Shown piece after piece: positions 34,427 to 43,324 of a stretch of 64,000 nucleotides of DNA. The DNA is from CAMDPA01 sp963825625. GTDB taxonomy: Bacteria; Pseudomonadota; Alphaproteobacteria; Rhizobiales; Hyphomicrobiaceae. The first letter of the stretch is position 1, and each line of letters starts with the position of its first letter. The notes below the pieces were generated by a model. That model made no database searches, was not told the origin of the DNA, and worked only from the letters and a program-made list of their open reading frames with translations. The stretch covers positions 1 to 64,000 of the forward strand of contig CAWGUF010000004.1 of NCBI GenBank assembly GCA_963825625.1, in the 5' to 3' direction. Both the position numbers and the translations under genes were made by a program.

Positions 34427-36235
34427 TCAGCGCGGATGGTGGTTCGAACGCCGCCGCCGGCTGCGCGATCCATGCGGCGTCTTCTCCCAGAGGTAGGGGT
34501 CCCGCCACAGTTGCACGACAGCGCGCCATGCCGCCAGCGAGATCAGCAGCCAATAGAACGGCATCAGCAACACGTGGGGCAGAAGCCGGTAGAAGCCGCG
34601 CCGTGCTGCCGCGGCTGCCGCCAGGGCCATGCCACTGGCATAGCCTGCCACCAGATTGAACAGCGCGAACGATGTCAGCAACCATTCCCCCAGAGAGATC
34701 GGCTGACTGGGAAAGCTGCCGCTTGCCACCTGCATTGCCACGACCGCCAGAAAAAGCGGGTGAAGGAGTGCGGAAAGCACGATCCCTCCCAGGTAGATGT
34801 GGAAGCCGATGAAGCCCCAAACGCCAAGCTCGGACAGCAATCTGTGCGGCCGCCGCATGTGCACCAGCCAGGTTTGCATGAAGCCCTTGAGCCAACGTGT
34901 GCGCTGTCTGAGCCAAATGCCGAATTGCGGCGGCGCTTCCTCATTGGTGGTGGAGGCCAGCATCGCAACCCGGCCCCCGGACCGCGCAATGCGCATTCCA
35001 AGGTCGGCGTCCTCGGTTACGTTGTAGGCATCCCAGAGCAGCAGATTTTGCAGGACGGCACGCGGGAAATGGTTGGAGGTTCCGCCCAACGGAACCGGCA
35101 TGCGAAGCAAGACGATTGCCGGCAGCAGACCATCGAACAGCGCCGCATAGTCGAGGGCGAATTGTCGAGAGATCAGGCTCTCCTCGGCATTGTATATGCT
35201 GAGCGGCGCCTGTACGCAGGCCAGTCCCGGCGGTCCGTATCGAAACGCAGCGAGTGCACGGCGAAGCTGGCCCGGCTCGGGCTCATCCTCCGCGTCAAAG
35301 ACGACGACGAAGGCGCCGCGGGCGAACTGCATGGCATAGTTGAGGGCTTTTGGCTTGGTCTGCGGACCCACTGTGGGTACGACGATCACCCGCATATACG
35401 GGGGCAGCGCCACTGTCCGGACGGCGGCCAGCGTGCTGGCATCGTCGGCCTCCAGAACGAGCAGCACGTCGAGCTTATCGAAGGGGTAGTCGAGCCGGGA
35501 AATCGCATCGACAATGTCGGGCAGCACCTCTGCTTCCTTGAAGAGCGGGACCAGGATCGTATAAACGGGCAATTCCGTGTCCGGCACCCGGCGCAGCCGC
35601 TGTCGCATGTGCCCGCTCCGCGCCGTGCGGGTCAGCACCAGCGCCAGGGCTACCAACCTCAGCAAAACGACCGCTACGAAGGGCAGCGTGGCGAGCGCCG
35701 CCAGCACAGGCATCGAGGCCTGTGGAAACACCGCAAGGGCGCCGCAGGCCAGACCGAGTGCCGCAGGGACGAAGACCAGCTGCCATGTGGCATGCGGGCG
35801 ATGTGCAGACAGATCGGGCCGTTCACGCTCGAGGTGGCTTGTCGCCGCCTCCGCGCGCGCGCGGCGCACGGCGTCGGTCTCCAAGTACTCAAGCGCCTGT
35901 GGCGTGGCGACAAGCGGCGCCTTGCCGTCCAGCGCCGCCGCAACAGCTGCCTCCTCGATCAGTGCGGGTGTTTCCGACATCGCTTCGATAAGCCGCGACG
36001 CATCCGCAACCGGATGCGGCCCGCGCCTGCTTATTTCCGCAGCGAGCTCACGGATATAGTCTTGTTGGGAGAAAATGCCCCTGGCGATGAGCTCCACCAC
36101 GGGCGAGCGGCCCGACACCGCTGCTGCCGCTTGCGCGCGCTGCAATGTTTGCCGGTCGACCAGACGACCGATCAGGAAATCGTATTCACCGGTGCTGGCC
36201 GCCGGCGGTTTGCCCCGGCCCTCGCCGCCCCCCAT
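34427..36235 (-). CDS. Processive family-2 glycosyltransferase with N-terminal MshEN-like domain
   Basis: About 602 residues. The N-terminal ~130 residues (FLIGRLVDRQTLQRAQAAA, ELIARGIFSQQDYIRELA) look like the N-terminal domain of type II secretion ATPases (MshEN), a c-di-GMP-binding fold in other proteins. Two membrane helices follow, then the GT2 domain with VVVFDAEDEPEPGQL, GGTSNHFPRAVL, VTEDADLGMRI and RQRTRWLKGFMQTW, the D,D,D,QxxRW set of processive synthases. Three or four C-terminal membrane helices end the protein. It probably makes an exported beta-glycan; the product is unknown. Start is uncertain: ATG 36235 is preferred, ATG 36349 is in frame. Confidence 0.85.
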   Translation of the reverse strand: MGGGEGRGKPPAASTGEYDFLIGRLVDRQTLQRAQAAAAVSGRSPVVELIARGIFSQQDYIRELAAEISRRGPHPVADASRLIEAMSETPALIEEAAVAAALDGKAPLVATPQALEYLETDAVRRARAEAATSHLERERPDLSAHRPHATWQLVFVPAALGLACGALAVFPQASMPVLAALATLPFVAVVLLRLVALALVLTRTARSGHMRQRLRRVPDTELPVYTILVPLFKEAEVLPDIVDAISRLDYPFDKLDVLLVLEADDASTLAAVRTVALPPYMRVIVVPTVGPQTKPKALNYAMQFARGAFVVVFDAEDEPEPGQLRRALAAFRYGPPGLACVQAPLSIYNAEESLISRQFALDYAALFDGLLPAIVLLRMPVPLGGTSNHFPRAVLQNLLLWDAYNVTEDADLGMRIARSGGRVAMLASTTNEEAPPQFGIWLRQRTRWLKGFMQTWLVHMRRPHRLLSELGVWGFIGFHIYLGGIVLSALLHPLFLAVVAMQVASGSFPSQPISLGEWLLTSFALFNLVAGYASGMALAAAAAARRGFYRLLPHVLLMPFYWLLISLAAWRAVVQLWRDPYLWEKTPHGSRSRRRRSNHHPR

Positions 36236-36397
36236 CCACGTACCTGCGCATGACGCAGCGCAGTCTCCTCGACGTGCCTCCCCGCCCGTGATCCCGCCAA
36301 AAGGCGTCCACGGAATTTGCTGTGAATGCCACACTAGATTCCGCCTCATACAATCGCTAGTGAAATTGTGCCTAATTCTGCCGGGGACCGATCGATC

Positions 36398-37309
36398 ATG
36401 CTTCAGGGCAGTCGCAATCATGAGGGTGCGGCGACTTCGCAAGCGACTTGGCAAGCGCCGCGTCGGCGCAGGCCGGCGCTGATGCAGAGCATCGCCGGGT
36501 GCGCCATCGCGGCCGTGGCGCTGACCATCTGCAGCGCCCTGCCGGGCGTGCCAGGCGTCGCGGCACAGGAGGTGCGCCCAGGGGTGAAGGCGCCGCCGCC
36601 TGCACGCCGGACGGTGTTGCGATTCCTGACGACGAATGACTTTCCGCCGTTCAACTACCTCGACGCGGAAGGCGCGCTCACCGGTTTCAACGTCGATCTG
36701 GCTCGCGCCATCTGTTTCGATCTCAACATGACGTGCTCGATCACCGCCCGAGCCTGGGAGGGGCTGTTTGGTGCGCTCAACCGGCGTCAGGGCGATGCGG
36801 TGATCGCAAGTCACGTGGTTTCTTCACGCGCTTTGGCGCACGTGGAATTCACCGACCGGTATTTCCATACGCCAGGCAGGTTTGTCGGCCGGCGCGGAAG
36901 CGCCAAGCTGCAGGTGACGCCGGATGGACTGGAAGGGCGGCGCATCGGTGTGGCGAAGGGGACGACACACGAGGCATTCCTTCTCGCGTTCTTTCGCAAC
37001 AGTGCGATCGTACGTTTCGAGACCCAGGAACTCGCCCGCGACGCCTTGATCACAGGCAAGGTCGACGTCGTTTTCGACGATGGCGTCAGCCTGGTGTTGT
37101 GGATCAATGGCGAATTGTCGAAGGGATGCTGCGAGTTGAAGGGAGGGCCCTACCTGGAGCCGAAGTATTTCGGCGACGGCATCGCCATCGCAATCGGCAA
37201 GAACGACATCGAGCTCAAGAATGAATTGAACGCCTCTTTGCGCCGCTTGCGCGCCAGCGGGCGGTTCGAGGAGCTCGTTTTGCGCTACTTCCCATACCGT
37301 GTGTTTTAG
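36398..37309 (+). CDS. Extracellular solute-binding protein (family 3, amino-acid type)
   Basis: About 303 residues. An Arg-rich N-terminus and hydrophobic segment (IAGCAIAAVALTICSALPG) form a signal peptide. The mature part is a periplasmic binding domain: FLTTNDFPPFNYLDAEGALTG, FNVDLARAICFDLNM, a region like the ligand Arg segment at VVSSRALAHVEFTDRYFHTPG, and GKVDVVFDDGVSLVLW near the end. No permease or ATPase genes are adjacent, so it may serve a distant ABC system or a sensor. The start could also be ATG 36482. It is divergent from the glycosyltransferase gene. Confidence 0.85.
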   Translation: MLQGSRNHEGAATSQATWQAPRRRRPALMQSIAGCAIAAVALTICSALPGVPGVAAQEVRPGVKAPPPARRTVLRFLTTNDFPPFNYLDAEGALTGFNVDLARAICFDLNMTCSITARAWEGLFGALNRRQGDAVIASHVVSSRALAHVEFTDRYFHTPGRFVGRRGSAKLQVTPDGLEGRRIGVAKGTTHEAFLLAFFRNSAIVRFETQELARDALITGKVDVVFDDGVSLVLWINGELSKGCCELKGGPYLEPKYFGDGIAIAIGKNDIELKNELNASLRRLRASGRFEELVLRYFPYRVF

Positions 37310-37576
37310 GATCGTTCTGACTGAACGCCTCCCGGTCGCGAACCGGGGGCAGCCGCAGGGTGGGTGCCGTGCGCATGAGCCCGACGCCGCCCGCCGCCCC
37401 CTTCATGCTTCGAACTATGCATTTTTTACTGTGACAAAGGGGCGCAATGCGGCATTATGGGTCTTCGATGCATGCGACCGCAATATGATTCCTCGAGCTT
37501 TGCCGGGGATGGCCGTCGCTTCCGGAACCTGCGCAGCGCTTACGAGATGACTCGGGCCTGCGAAGCCTTTCGAGGG
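37310..37576. other. Gene-free stretch before the palindromic repeats
   Basis: About 270 bp after the binding-protein stop with no supported ORF on either strand. It contains an AT-rich patch near 37410-37490 and leads into the two palindromic elements. Confidence 0.4.
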
Positions 37577-37655
37577 CTAGTGTAGCGCACCTGACGTTTG
37601 GTACCCACTTGCGGCTGGATTCGAGACCAAACGTCAGGTGCAAAAGCTACACTAG
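37577..37655. repeat. Palindromic REP/MITE-like element, copy 1
   Basis: A 79-bp imperfect palindrome beginning CTAGTGTAGC and ending GCTACACTAG. The inner arms GCACCTGACGTTTGGT are perfectly complementary. The only interruption is TTTT in the right arm, ten bases from the end. It shares architecture and part of its sequence with the next element (CTGAC, TTTG). Confidence 0.85.
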
Positions 37656-37668
37656 ACTCATGGGCTTG

Positions 37669-37745
37669 CTAGTGTTCCTCATGGTTCTGACATTTGCTCG
37701 GAACCCGGCGGCACAGGGAAGCAAATGTCAGAACCGGAACACTAG
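37669..37745. repeat. Palindromic REP/MITE-like element, copy 2, abutting the next start codon
   Basis: A 77-bp imperfect palindrome beginning CTAGTGTTCC and ending GGAACACTAG. Inner arms GGTTCTGACATTTGCT are complementary. TCAT is extra in the left arm, ten bases from the end, the same position as the bulge in copy 1. It ends two bases before the ATG of the next gene (37747), so it must form that gene's leader and cover its ribosome site. Confidence 0.85.
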
Positions 37746-37746
37746 G

Positions 37747-38373
37747 ATGGAGTATGCATTTTTCGCCATTGGCATGGTGTCAGCCGTAACGTTGCTCCCA
37801 CTGCTGGCGGCGACGCTGATCAACCCTCAATTCCGCGTCTGGCCGCCGCCTCGCCAAGATAGCTGGCAGAGCATTGTATTCTGGCCCCTGTTCCGCCTGC
37901 TCAATGTCGCGGCATTTGCAACCGCTTTGGCAAGCGGGGCCGGATTCCTGGGGCTTCCCAGCTGGCTTCGCGGATTTGCCGTGGTCGGCCTCGCTGTTTC
38001 CGGCGCCGCCTACATCTATGCACTGTTCGCTCTGGGCAAGCGTAATACGTACTGTAATGCCGACGGTCTCGTGACGCAGGGCATTTACCGCTGGACTCGC
38101 AATCCGCAATACGCAACCGTCATTCCCGTCTATGCGTCTCTCGCCGTCGCTGCCGACAGTGGTCTTACGTATGTCTTGTGTTTACTCATGATCGCAGTCT
38201 ACGTGCTGATGGCGTTGGTAGAGGAGCCATGGCTTGAAGCCTGCTACGGCGCTCCCTATCGTCGCTACTGTCGGCGTGTGCCGCGTTTTTTCAATTGGCA
38301 TAGGGCGAAAGTGCTTGCGGGCAGGCTGGGTCGCCACGTGCTGCGCCTGGTCAACTCCCGCCTGTCCGCCTGA
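37747..38373 (+). CDS. Isoprenylcysteine carboxyl methyltransferase-like membrane protein
   Basis: A 208-residue membrane protein with four or five helices and the C-terminal ICMT/PEMT-type SAM-binding segment: VTQGIYRWTRNPQYATVIPV and, further on, EEPWLEACYGAPYRRYCRRVPRF. Bacterial members methylate unknown small molecules or lipids. The ATG at 37747 comes directly after a palindromic repeat and lacks a normal Shine-Dalgarno, so translation may be weak or the start may lie inside the protein. Confidence 0.8.
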   Translation: MEYAFFAIGMVSAVTLLPLLAATLINPQFRVWPPPRQDSWQSIVFWPLFRLLNVAAFATALASGAGFLGLPSWLRGFAVVGLAVSGAAYIYALFALGKRNTYCNADGLVTQGIYRWTRNPQYATVIPVYASLAVAADSGLTYVLCLLMIAVYVLMALVEEPWLEACYGAPYRRYCRRVPRFFNWHRAKVLAGRLGRHVLRLVNSRLSA

Positions 38374-38502
38374 TTGCGTCTGCCGGCTCAGGCCGCGCTG
38401 GCGGTCTTTGAGGACGCAACCGCAGAGGATCAAGTCGTGGATGAATTCCGGCCTATCGTCAGCCGGCCGGAGATCGTCATTTTTTCGTAAACAAAATCAC
38501 GT

Positions 38503-38561
38503 CTTGATCCTGACTTGATCCTGACGAGCCCTGGCAGCAATGTGTTGCTGCGCCAGACAGG
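38503..38561. repeat. Short tandem repeat and hairpin upstream of the phosphoesterase gene
   Basis: CTTGATCCTGA is duplicated in tandem (38503-38524). It is followed by an imperfect hairpin in which CTGGC/AGCAA pairs with TTGCT/GCGCCAG (about 38528-38556). It may be leader RNA structure of the next gene. The rest of the 207-bp gap shows nothing. Confidence 0.45.
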
Positions 38562-38580
38562 GAAAGAGAGGCCTTAGCGA

Positions 38581-39392
38581 GTGAGCGGATCGAAGCGAAC
38601 GATGCCAAGTCACTACCGCGCGCTGTTTATCTCGGACGTGCATCTGGGCACGCGCGACGCGCAGGCGCGCGCGCTGCACGCGTTTCTCTCATCCGTTACG
38701 GCAGACACCATCTATCTCGTTGGAGATATTGTCGATTTTTGGCGGATTCGGCGCGACTCGTGTGGCCGGAGGCACATGGTGAGGTGCTGAAGGAGATCCT
38801 GCGGCAGGCCAACGCCGGCGTCCGGGTGGTGTTTATTCCAGGCAACCACGATGATGGTCTGCGTGCCTACTGTGGCACCCAATTCGGCCGCATCGAGATC
38901 ATGCGGGACACCGTCCACGAGACGGCCTCCGGGCGTCGCTATCTCGTGATCCACGGCGACGAATACGATGTCGTCGTGCAGCGGGCGCGCTGGCTGGCGC
39001 TCGTTGGCGACCGCAGCTATGCCCTGGCGCTGGCCATCAACAAGCCATTCAACTGGGTGCGCGGCCGGCTCGGTATGGAATACTGGTCGCTGTCGGCCTA
39101 CCTGAAGAACCGGGTCAAGAGCTGCGTCGGCCGGGCCGGTAAATTCGAGGATTCGCTTATCGGAGCGGCAGCGCGCCACAATGCCGATGGTGTGATCTGC
39201 GGTCACATCCACCGCGCGGCATCGGTGCAGGTGGGCGATGTCCACTACCTGAATACAGGCGACTGGGTCGAAAGCTGCACCGCGGTCGTCGAGACCGAGG
39301 ACGGTGACCTGCAGGTGGTCGATTACGGGCCGGAACTGCTCGGCCGAAGAGCGGCGCGGCCGGGTGGCTCCCAGCTGGAGGCGGCGGCCTGA
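38581..39392 (+). pseudogene. UDP-2,3-diacylglucosamine diphosphatase-like phosphoesterase, frameshifted
   Basis: Calcineurin-type metallophosphoesterase of the LpxH/COG2908 group, which removes UMP from UDP-2,3-diacylglucosamine in lipid A synthesis. Metal motifs: FISDVHLGTRD, VGDIVDFWRI in the first frame; FIPGNHDDGLRAY, VIHGDEYD and CGHIHRAA in the second. The frame changes near 38758 between WRIRRD and LVWPEAHGEV. One missing base (for example a C in GACCTC) explains it. It starts with GTG 38581 or ATG 38602. The stop overlaps the ATG of the glycosyltransferase gene, so the two are coupled. The alpha-group enzyme for this step is often LpxI, so the substrate is not certain. Confidence 0.83.
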
Positions 39393-40455
39393 TGCGTGTG
39401 CTCGTTGCCACCGATGCTTGGCGGCCTCAGGTCAACGGCGTGGTGCGCACTTACGAGCGGCTCGACGAGGCGGTACGCGAGCTGGGTGTCGAGTTGACAT
39501 TCCTGACCCCCGCCGAGTTCCGTACCCTGCCGTGTCCCACGTATCCAGAAATCCGGTTGGCGCTGCCCGGCTACCAATACCTGATCGAGCGCATGGCCTG
39601 CATCGACCCAGATGCCGTGCACATCGCGACCGAGGGGCCAATCGGCATCATGACGCGCATGTGGTGCCGCAAGCGCAATGTGCCGTTCACGACGTCGTAC
39701 CACACGCGGTTTCCGGACTACCTGTCCTCGCGCTTCGGCATACCTGGCAGCTGGACATGGGCCGCGCAGCGCTATTTCCACAACGCCGGGGCCGGCACAA
39801 TGGTCGCCAGCCGCAGCCTCGCACAGGACCTCGACCGGCGGGGCTTTCAGCGGCTGATGCCGTGGACGCGCGGTGTCGACACGGACCTGTTCCGCCCGCG
39901 CACGGTGCGCAGGTTCGGCGACGAGCCAGTATTTCTCTACGTCGGTCGCGTCGCGGTGGAGAAGAACATCGAGGCGTTCCTGCGTCTGGAGCTTGCCCGG
40001 CAAAAAGGTGGTGGTGGGTACCGGTCCTTTGCTGGGCGAGCTGGCCGGCCGTCATCCGGATGTGGTGTTCACGGGCAAGAAAGTCGGTGAAGATCTGGCC
40101 GAGTGTCTACGCTTCGGCCGATGTCTTCGTGTTCCCCAGCTTGACCGATACGTTCGGCATCGTGCTGCTGGAGGCCATGGCGTCCGGCGTGCCGGTGGCG
40201 GCCTATCCGGTGACAGGACCGCTCGATAACGTCGTCGATGGCAAGACCGGGCAATTGGATTGGGATCTGCAGGCCGCCAGCCTGCGGGCGCTGGAGATGG
40301 ACCGTGCGGCGGTGCGCGCGCATGCCGAGGCCTACAGCTGGGATACGGCGGCGCGGATGTTCGTCGCCAATATCGAGACCGCGCTGTTTGCGAGGCAGGG
40401 CCGGCGCGTGCCGGCGCGTCGCCGGGCACTGAGGCGGCGGCCGCGTTCGGCGTGA
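39392..40455 (+). pseudogene. Glycosyltransferase family 1 (alpha-mannosyltransferase-like), two frameshifts
   Basis: GT-B enzyme starting LVATDAWRPQVNGVVRTYERL, with TEGPIGIMTRMWCRKRNVPFT, SYHTRFPDYLSSRFG and the sugar-nucleotide-binding domain (GVDTDLFRP, FLYVGRVAVEKNIEAF). Near 39994 one extra G breaks the frame; the next frame gives KKVVVGTGPLLGELAGRHPD. Near 40104 an extra T breaks it again; the third frame gives VYASADVFVFPSLTDTFGIV and LLEAMASGVPVAAYPVTGP. The gene is otherwise complete. It starts on the last base of the phosphoesterase gene. Similar enzymes add sugars to diacylglycerol or phosphatidylinositol-type lipids; the acceptor here is unknown. Confidence 0.85.
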
Positions 40456-40539
40456 CGCCCAGATGTGGCGGCGGCGCATGTGTCTTGAAGCAAGAGCCAC
40501 GGGCATAGGCCAGGGGGGCCTTACACCGCTTCCTACCTG

Positions 40540-41433
40540 CTATCGCTTTGCCTGGTGGTGGATCTTGCGCAACGCGTCGATCAACTCGCTGTCGTTGAGG
40601 TCGCCCATGCCGACCTCGACCGCCTGCCCGAACACCTCAGCCGCCGTCCGTCCGATGCGAGACTGACCGCCGATAGCTTCGATGTATTCCACGCCGTACA
40701 GCGTATCCTTGATGCGGCCTTTCGGCGTGAAGCCGATGGGGCTCTCGTGTTTGCCCGTCGCCATGTATTTCGCGTGGCGGATGACGTGGCCGCTGTTGGT
40801 ATTACCTGACGAGAAAGCGCGCGCGGCGGCGCCGAGATCGATGCCGGCGGCCTCGCACGACTGCATAGCTTCCGCCAGCGCGGCGACGTGGATTGCACCC
40901 ATCACGTTGTAGATGAGCTTGAACGCGTTCCCCATGCCGGCAGCACCGAAGTTGAAGAAGGCCTTGGTGAACGGCTTGACGATGGCTTCGACCTGCTCCA
41001 CGTCAGCCGGTGCGCCGCCTGCATAGACGAGAAGGGTGCCGGCCTCGGCTGCATCCGGCCGTCCGGCGACGCAACAGTCGACGAAGCGCAGCCCCTTGGC
41101 CTTGGTCAGTCCTGCCAGCTCCAGCACCCAGGCGTTCGACACGGTCGAGCTTTCGATGGCCAGCGCACCCTGCTTCGGGCTGGACGCGAGCACGCCACCC
41201 GGACCTGTCCAAACCTCGCGGCAGGCCTTGTCGTCGGTCAGCATGGTGAAAATCGCGTCCGCCCCCGCGACGGCCTCGGCGACCGACGCGACGGCGGTGG
41301 CGCCGTCCTTCTCCATGGCCTGCGCCTTCTGAGGCGAGCGGTTCCATACCTTGACGTTATGACCACCCTGCAGCAGGCGGCGGCTCATCGGCGCGCCCAT
41401 GGCGCCGATGCCGAGGAATGCGATGTCGGCCAT
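40540..41433 (-). CDS. NAD(P)-dependent beta-hydroxyacid dehydrogenase (3-hydroxyisobutyrate dehydrogenase family)
   Basis: A 297-residue oxidoreductase. N-terminal Rossmann motif FLGIGAMGAPMSRRLLQGGH; substrate-site segment CVAGRPDAAEAGTLLVYAGG (the usual DAPVSGG-type box is altered to DCCVAGRP); catalytic Lys in GMGNAFKLIYNVM. The ATG at 41433 has GGGAGAT just upstream. The substrate is probably a small beta-hydroxyacid; 2-hydroxy-3-oxopropionate is possible. It is divergent from the exported methyltransferase gene. Confidence 0.88.
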   Translation of the reverse strand: MADIAFLGIGAMGAPMSRRLLQGGHNVKVWNRSPQKAQAMEKDGATAVASVAEAVAGADAIFTMLTDDKACREVWTGPGGVLASSPKQGALAIESSTVSNAWVLELAGLTKAKGLRFVDCCVAGRPDAAEAGTLLVYAGGAPADVEQVEAIVKPFTKAFFNFGAAGMGNAFKLIYNVMGAIHVAALAEAMQSCEAAGIDLGAAARAFSSGNTNSGHVIRHAKYMATGKHESPIGFTPKGRIKDTLYGVEYIEAIGGQSRIGRTAAEVFGQAVEVGMGDLNDSELIDALRKIHHQAKR

Positions 41434-41576
41434 GCCGATCTCCCATCGTGGCTGAGGCACGCACGTGTATCATACGCAGGCCGGCGAACAAGCTGGATGG
41501 CGGATCGGGCTGCCATGCGGATGCCACAAGCACAATTCCATATGCCGTGCATAGGATAATCATAGGAGCGGTGCAC

Positions 41577-42254
41577 ATGGGCAAGCTGCTTGGGGGGGTG
41601 CTCCTGGCCGGGGTATTCGCTCTCAATTTTCTGATCCCCGCGGCATTTGCTCAGCATGGGCACGGGCAAGGGCATGGGCAAGGGCAGCGCTTCGACGATC
41701 CGAAGCGGTGGGCCAAGTCGTTCGACGATCCGGAGCGGTCGGAGTGGCAAAAACCCGGCGATGTGATCGCGGCGCTGGGTCTTGCGCCTGACGCCAAGGT
41801 TGCCGACATCGGCGCGGGCACAGGCTATTTCGCAGTCCGGCTTGCGCGTGCCGTGCCGAAGGGCGCGGTGACGGCCGTCGACATCGAGCCAAACATGGTG
41901 GCCTATCTGACCGAGCGCGCGAGGTCGCTTGGCCTCACAAACATGACGGCGATAAAGGGCAGTGAAAGCTCGCCCAACCTGCCGGAGCCGGTCGATCTGG
42001 TGATCGTCGTGAACACCTATCATCACATCGGCGACCGGCTGGCATACTTCAAACGCCTAGCCGGCTCGCTGAAGCCAGGCGGACGGATCGCGATCATCGA
42101 CCAGAACGATAAAGCACCGCGCGGCCCCCCCAAGCACATGCGGCTGAGCATGGAGACGATCGACGGCGAGATGAAGGCGGCCGGATACGCCCGGATCGCC
42201 AGCCACGATTTCCTGCCGTATCAGCATTTCCTGGTGTACGGACGGGCAAAGTAG
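41577..42254 (+). CDS. Exported class I SAM-dependent methyltransferase (COG4798-like)
   Basis: A 225-residue protein. Signal peptide (LLGGVLLAGVFALNFLIPAAFA), a short His/Gly/Gln repeat (QHGHGQGHGQGQ), then a Rossmann methyltransferase: VADIGAGTGYFAVRLARAVP (motif I), VTAVDIEPNMV (motif II), NTYHHIGDR and LKPGGRIAIID (motifs III-IV). The export signal is unusual because SAM is cytoplasmic, although this combination is known in the family. The ATG at 41577 follows AGGAG. The His-rich stretch could bind metal. Confidence 0.85.
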   Translation: MGKLLGGVLLAGVFALNFLIPAAFAQHGHGQGHGQGQRFDDPKRWAKSFDDPERSEWQKPGDVIAALGLAPDAKVADIGAGTGYFAVRLARAVPKGAVTAVDIEPNMVAYLTERARSLGLTNMTAIKGSESSPNLPEPVDLVIVVNTYHHIGDRLAYFKRLAGSLKPGGRIAIIDQNDKAPRGPPKHMRLSMETIDGEMKAAGYARIASHDFLPYQHFLVYGRAK

Positions 42255-42263
42255 GGTCGGCGC

Positions 42264-43314
42264 TCAGACCAGCCTGCAGATCAGCTTGGCCAGCATCGGC
42301 CCGGTGATGATGACCACGAACAGGCGTACGGTCTGCAGCGCCAGCACGAACGACATGTCGGCATTACTGCTGAGTGCAATAATGGCGATGGCATCGAGGC
42401 CGCCCGGCGTGGTCGCCAGGAACGCCGTCAGCGGATCAGTGCCGACGAGCCAGACCAGCATCACGGCCGACACGCCGCACAGCAGGATCAGCGAGAAGGC
42501 GCCTGCCAGCATGACCGGCAGCACGCGAAGGGCATAGAGCAATGTGCTGCGCTCGAAACGCAGCCCGACCCACCAGCCGATCAGCGAGAAGGCGAGCACG
42601 AGTAGCCAGGGCGGCAGCTCGATGGTCAGAAGTCCGGTTCCGCGCAGCACCGATGCCAGTATCAGCGGCAGCAAGACGCCGCCGGAAGGGACCGGCGACA
42701 GCCAGGCGGCAACCGCCCCCACGACGATGACGGCCAGGGTGGCTAGCGTGTTAGGCAGGACATCGCCCGCCAACGGCGCCCGCACATCGCCAGCCACCTC
42801 CATCGCGTTCACGCCGAACACCAGCCGCGACACCAGCGTCGCCGTGACCACGACCATCGTGACGCGTAGGAACTGCATCAGCGCCACCATGCGCGGATCG
42901 GCGCCAAACGCTTCGGACATCACTACCATGCCGCTGGCCGCACCGGGTGCGCATCCCCATGCCGCGGTCGTCCCCGGCAACAGATGCGTGCGTGCCATCA
43001 GCCAACCGGCGAACGTGCTCGCCGCAATCGTGGTGACGACAACGAGCAGGATGGCGGCCCAGTTGGCTGCGATGACGCCGAACGTGTCTGGATCGAGCGC
43101 GCGGGCCACCAGCACGCCGACGACCGCCTGCGCGCCGAGCAGAACCGGTCGCACAACATGCAACCGTGCCCCCCGCGCGCCGAACGCCATCGCCACCAGC
43201 ATCGGGCCGATCAAGAAGGCGGCCGGAAAACCCAGTGCGCGCAGCAAGAACTCCAACGACTGCCGAGATCGCAATCAGCGCAACCCACAAGCGGAGCTTC
43301 TCATTTGCGGTCAA
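42264..43314 (-). pseudogene. AbrB-family membrane transporter, frameshifted near the N-terminus
   Basis: A membrane protein of about 349 residues with two AbrB-type repeats (LGFPAAFLIGPMLVAMAFG in the first; FSLIGWWVGLRFERSTLL and TTPGGLDAIAIIALSSNADMSFV in the second). The start MTANEKLRLWVALIAISAVVG (43314) is in another frame than the body. One extra base near 43255 explains this, giving a VVGVLLRALGF junction. Homologues include the E. coli AbrB regulator of aidB, but the family looks like permeases. It is convergent with the methyltransferase gene and lies 10 bp from the valS stop. Confidence 0.82.
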
Positions 43315-43324
43315 GCAGCAGCCC

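Noticed and set aside
33896..36253. A 785-residue ORF opposite the GT2 and MFS genes
   Set aside because: It is rich in Arg, His and Gln, has no family motifs, and lies antisense to two well-supported genes.
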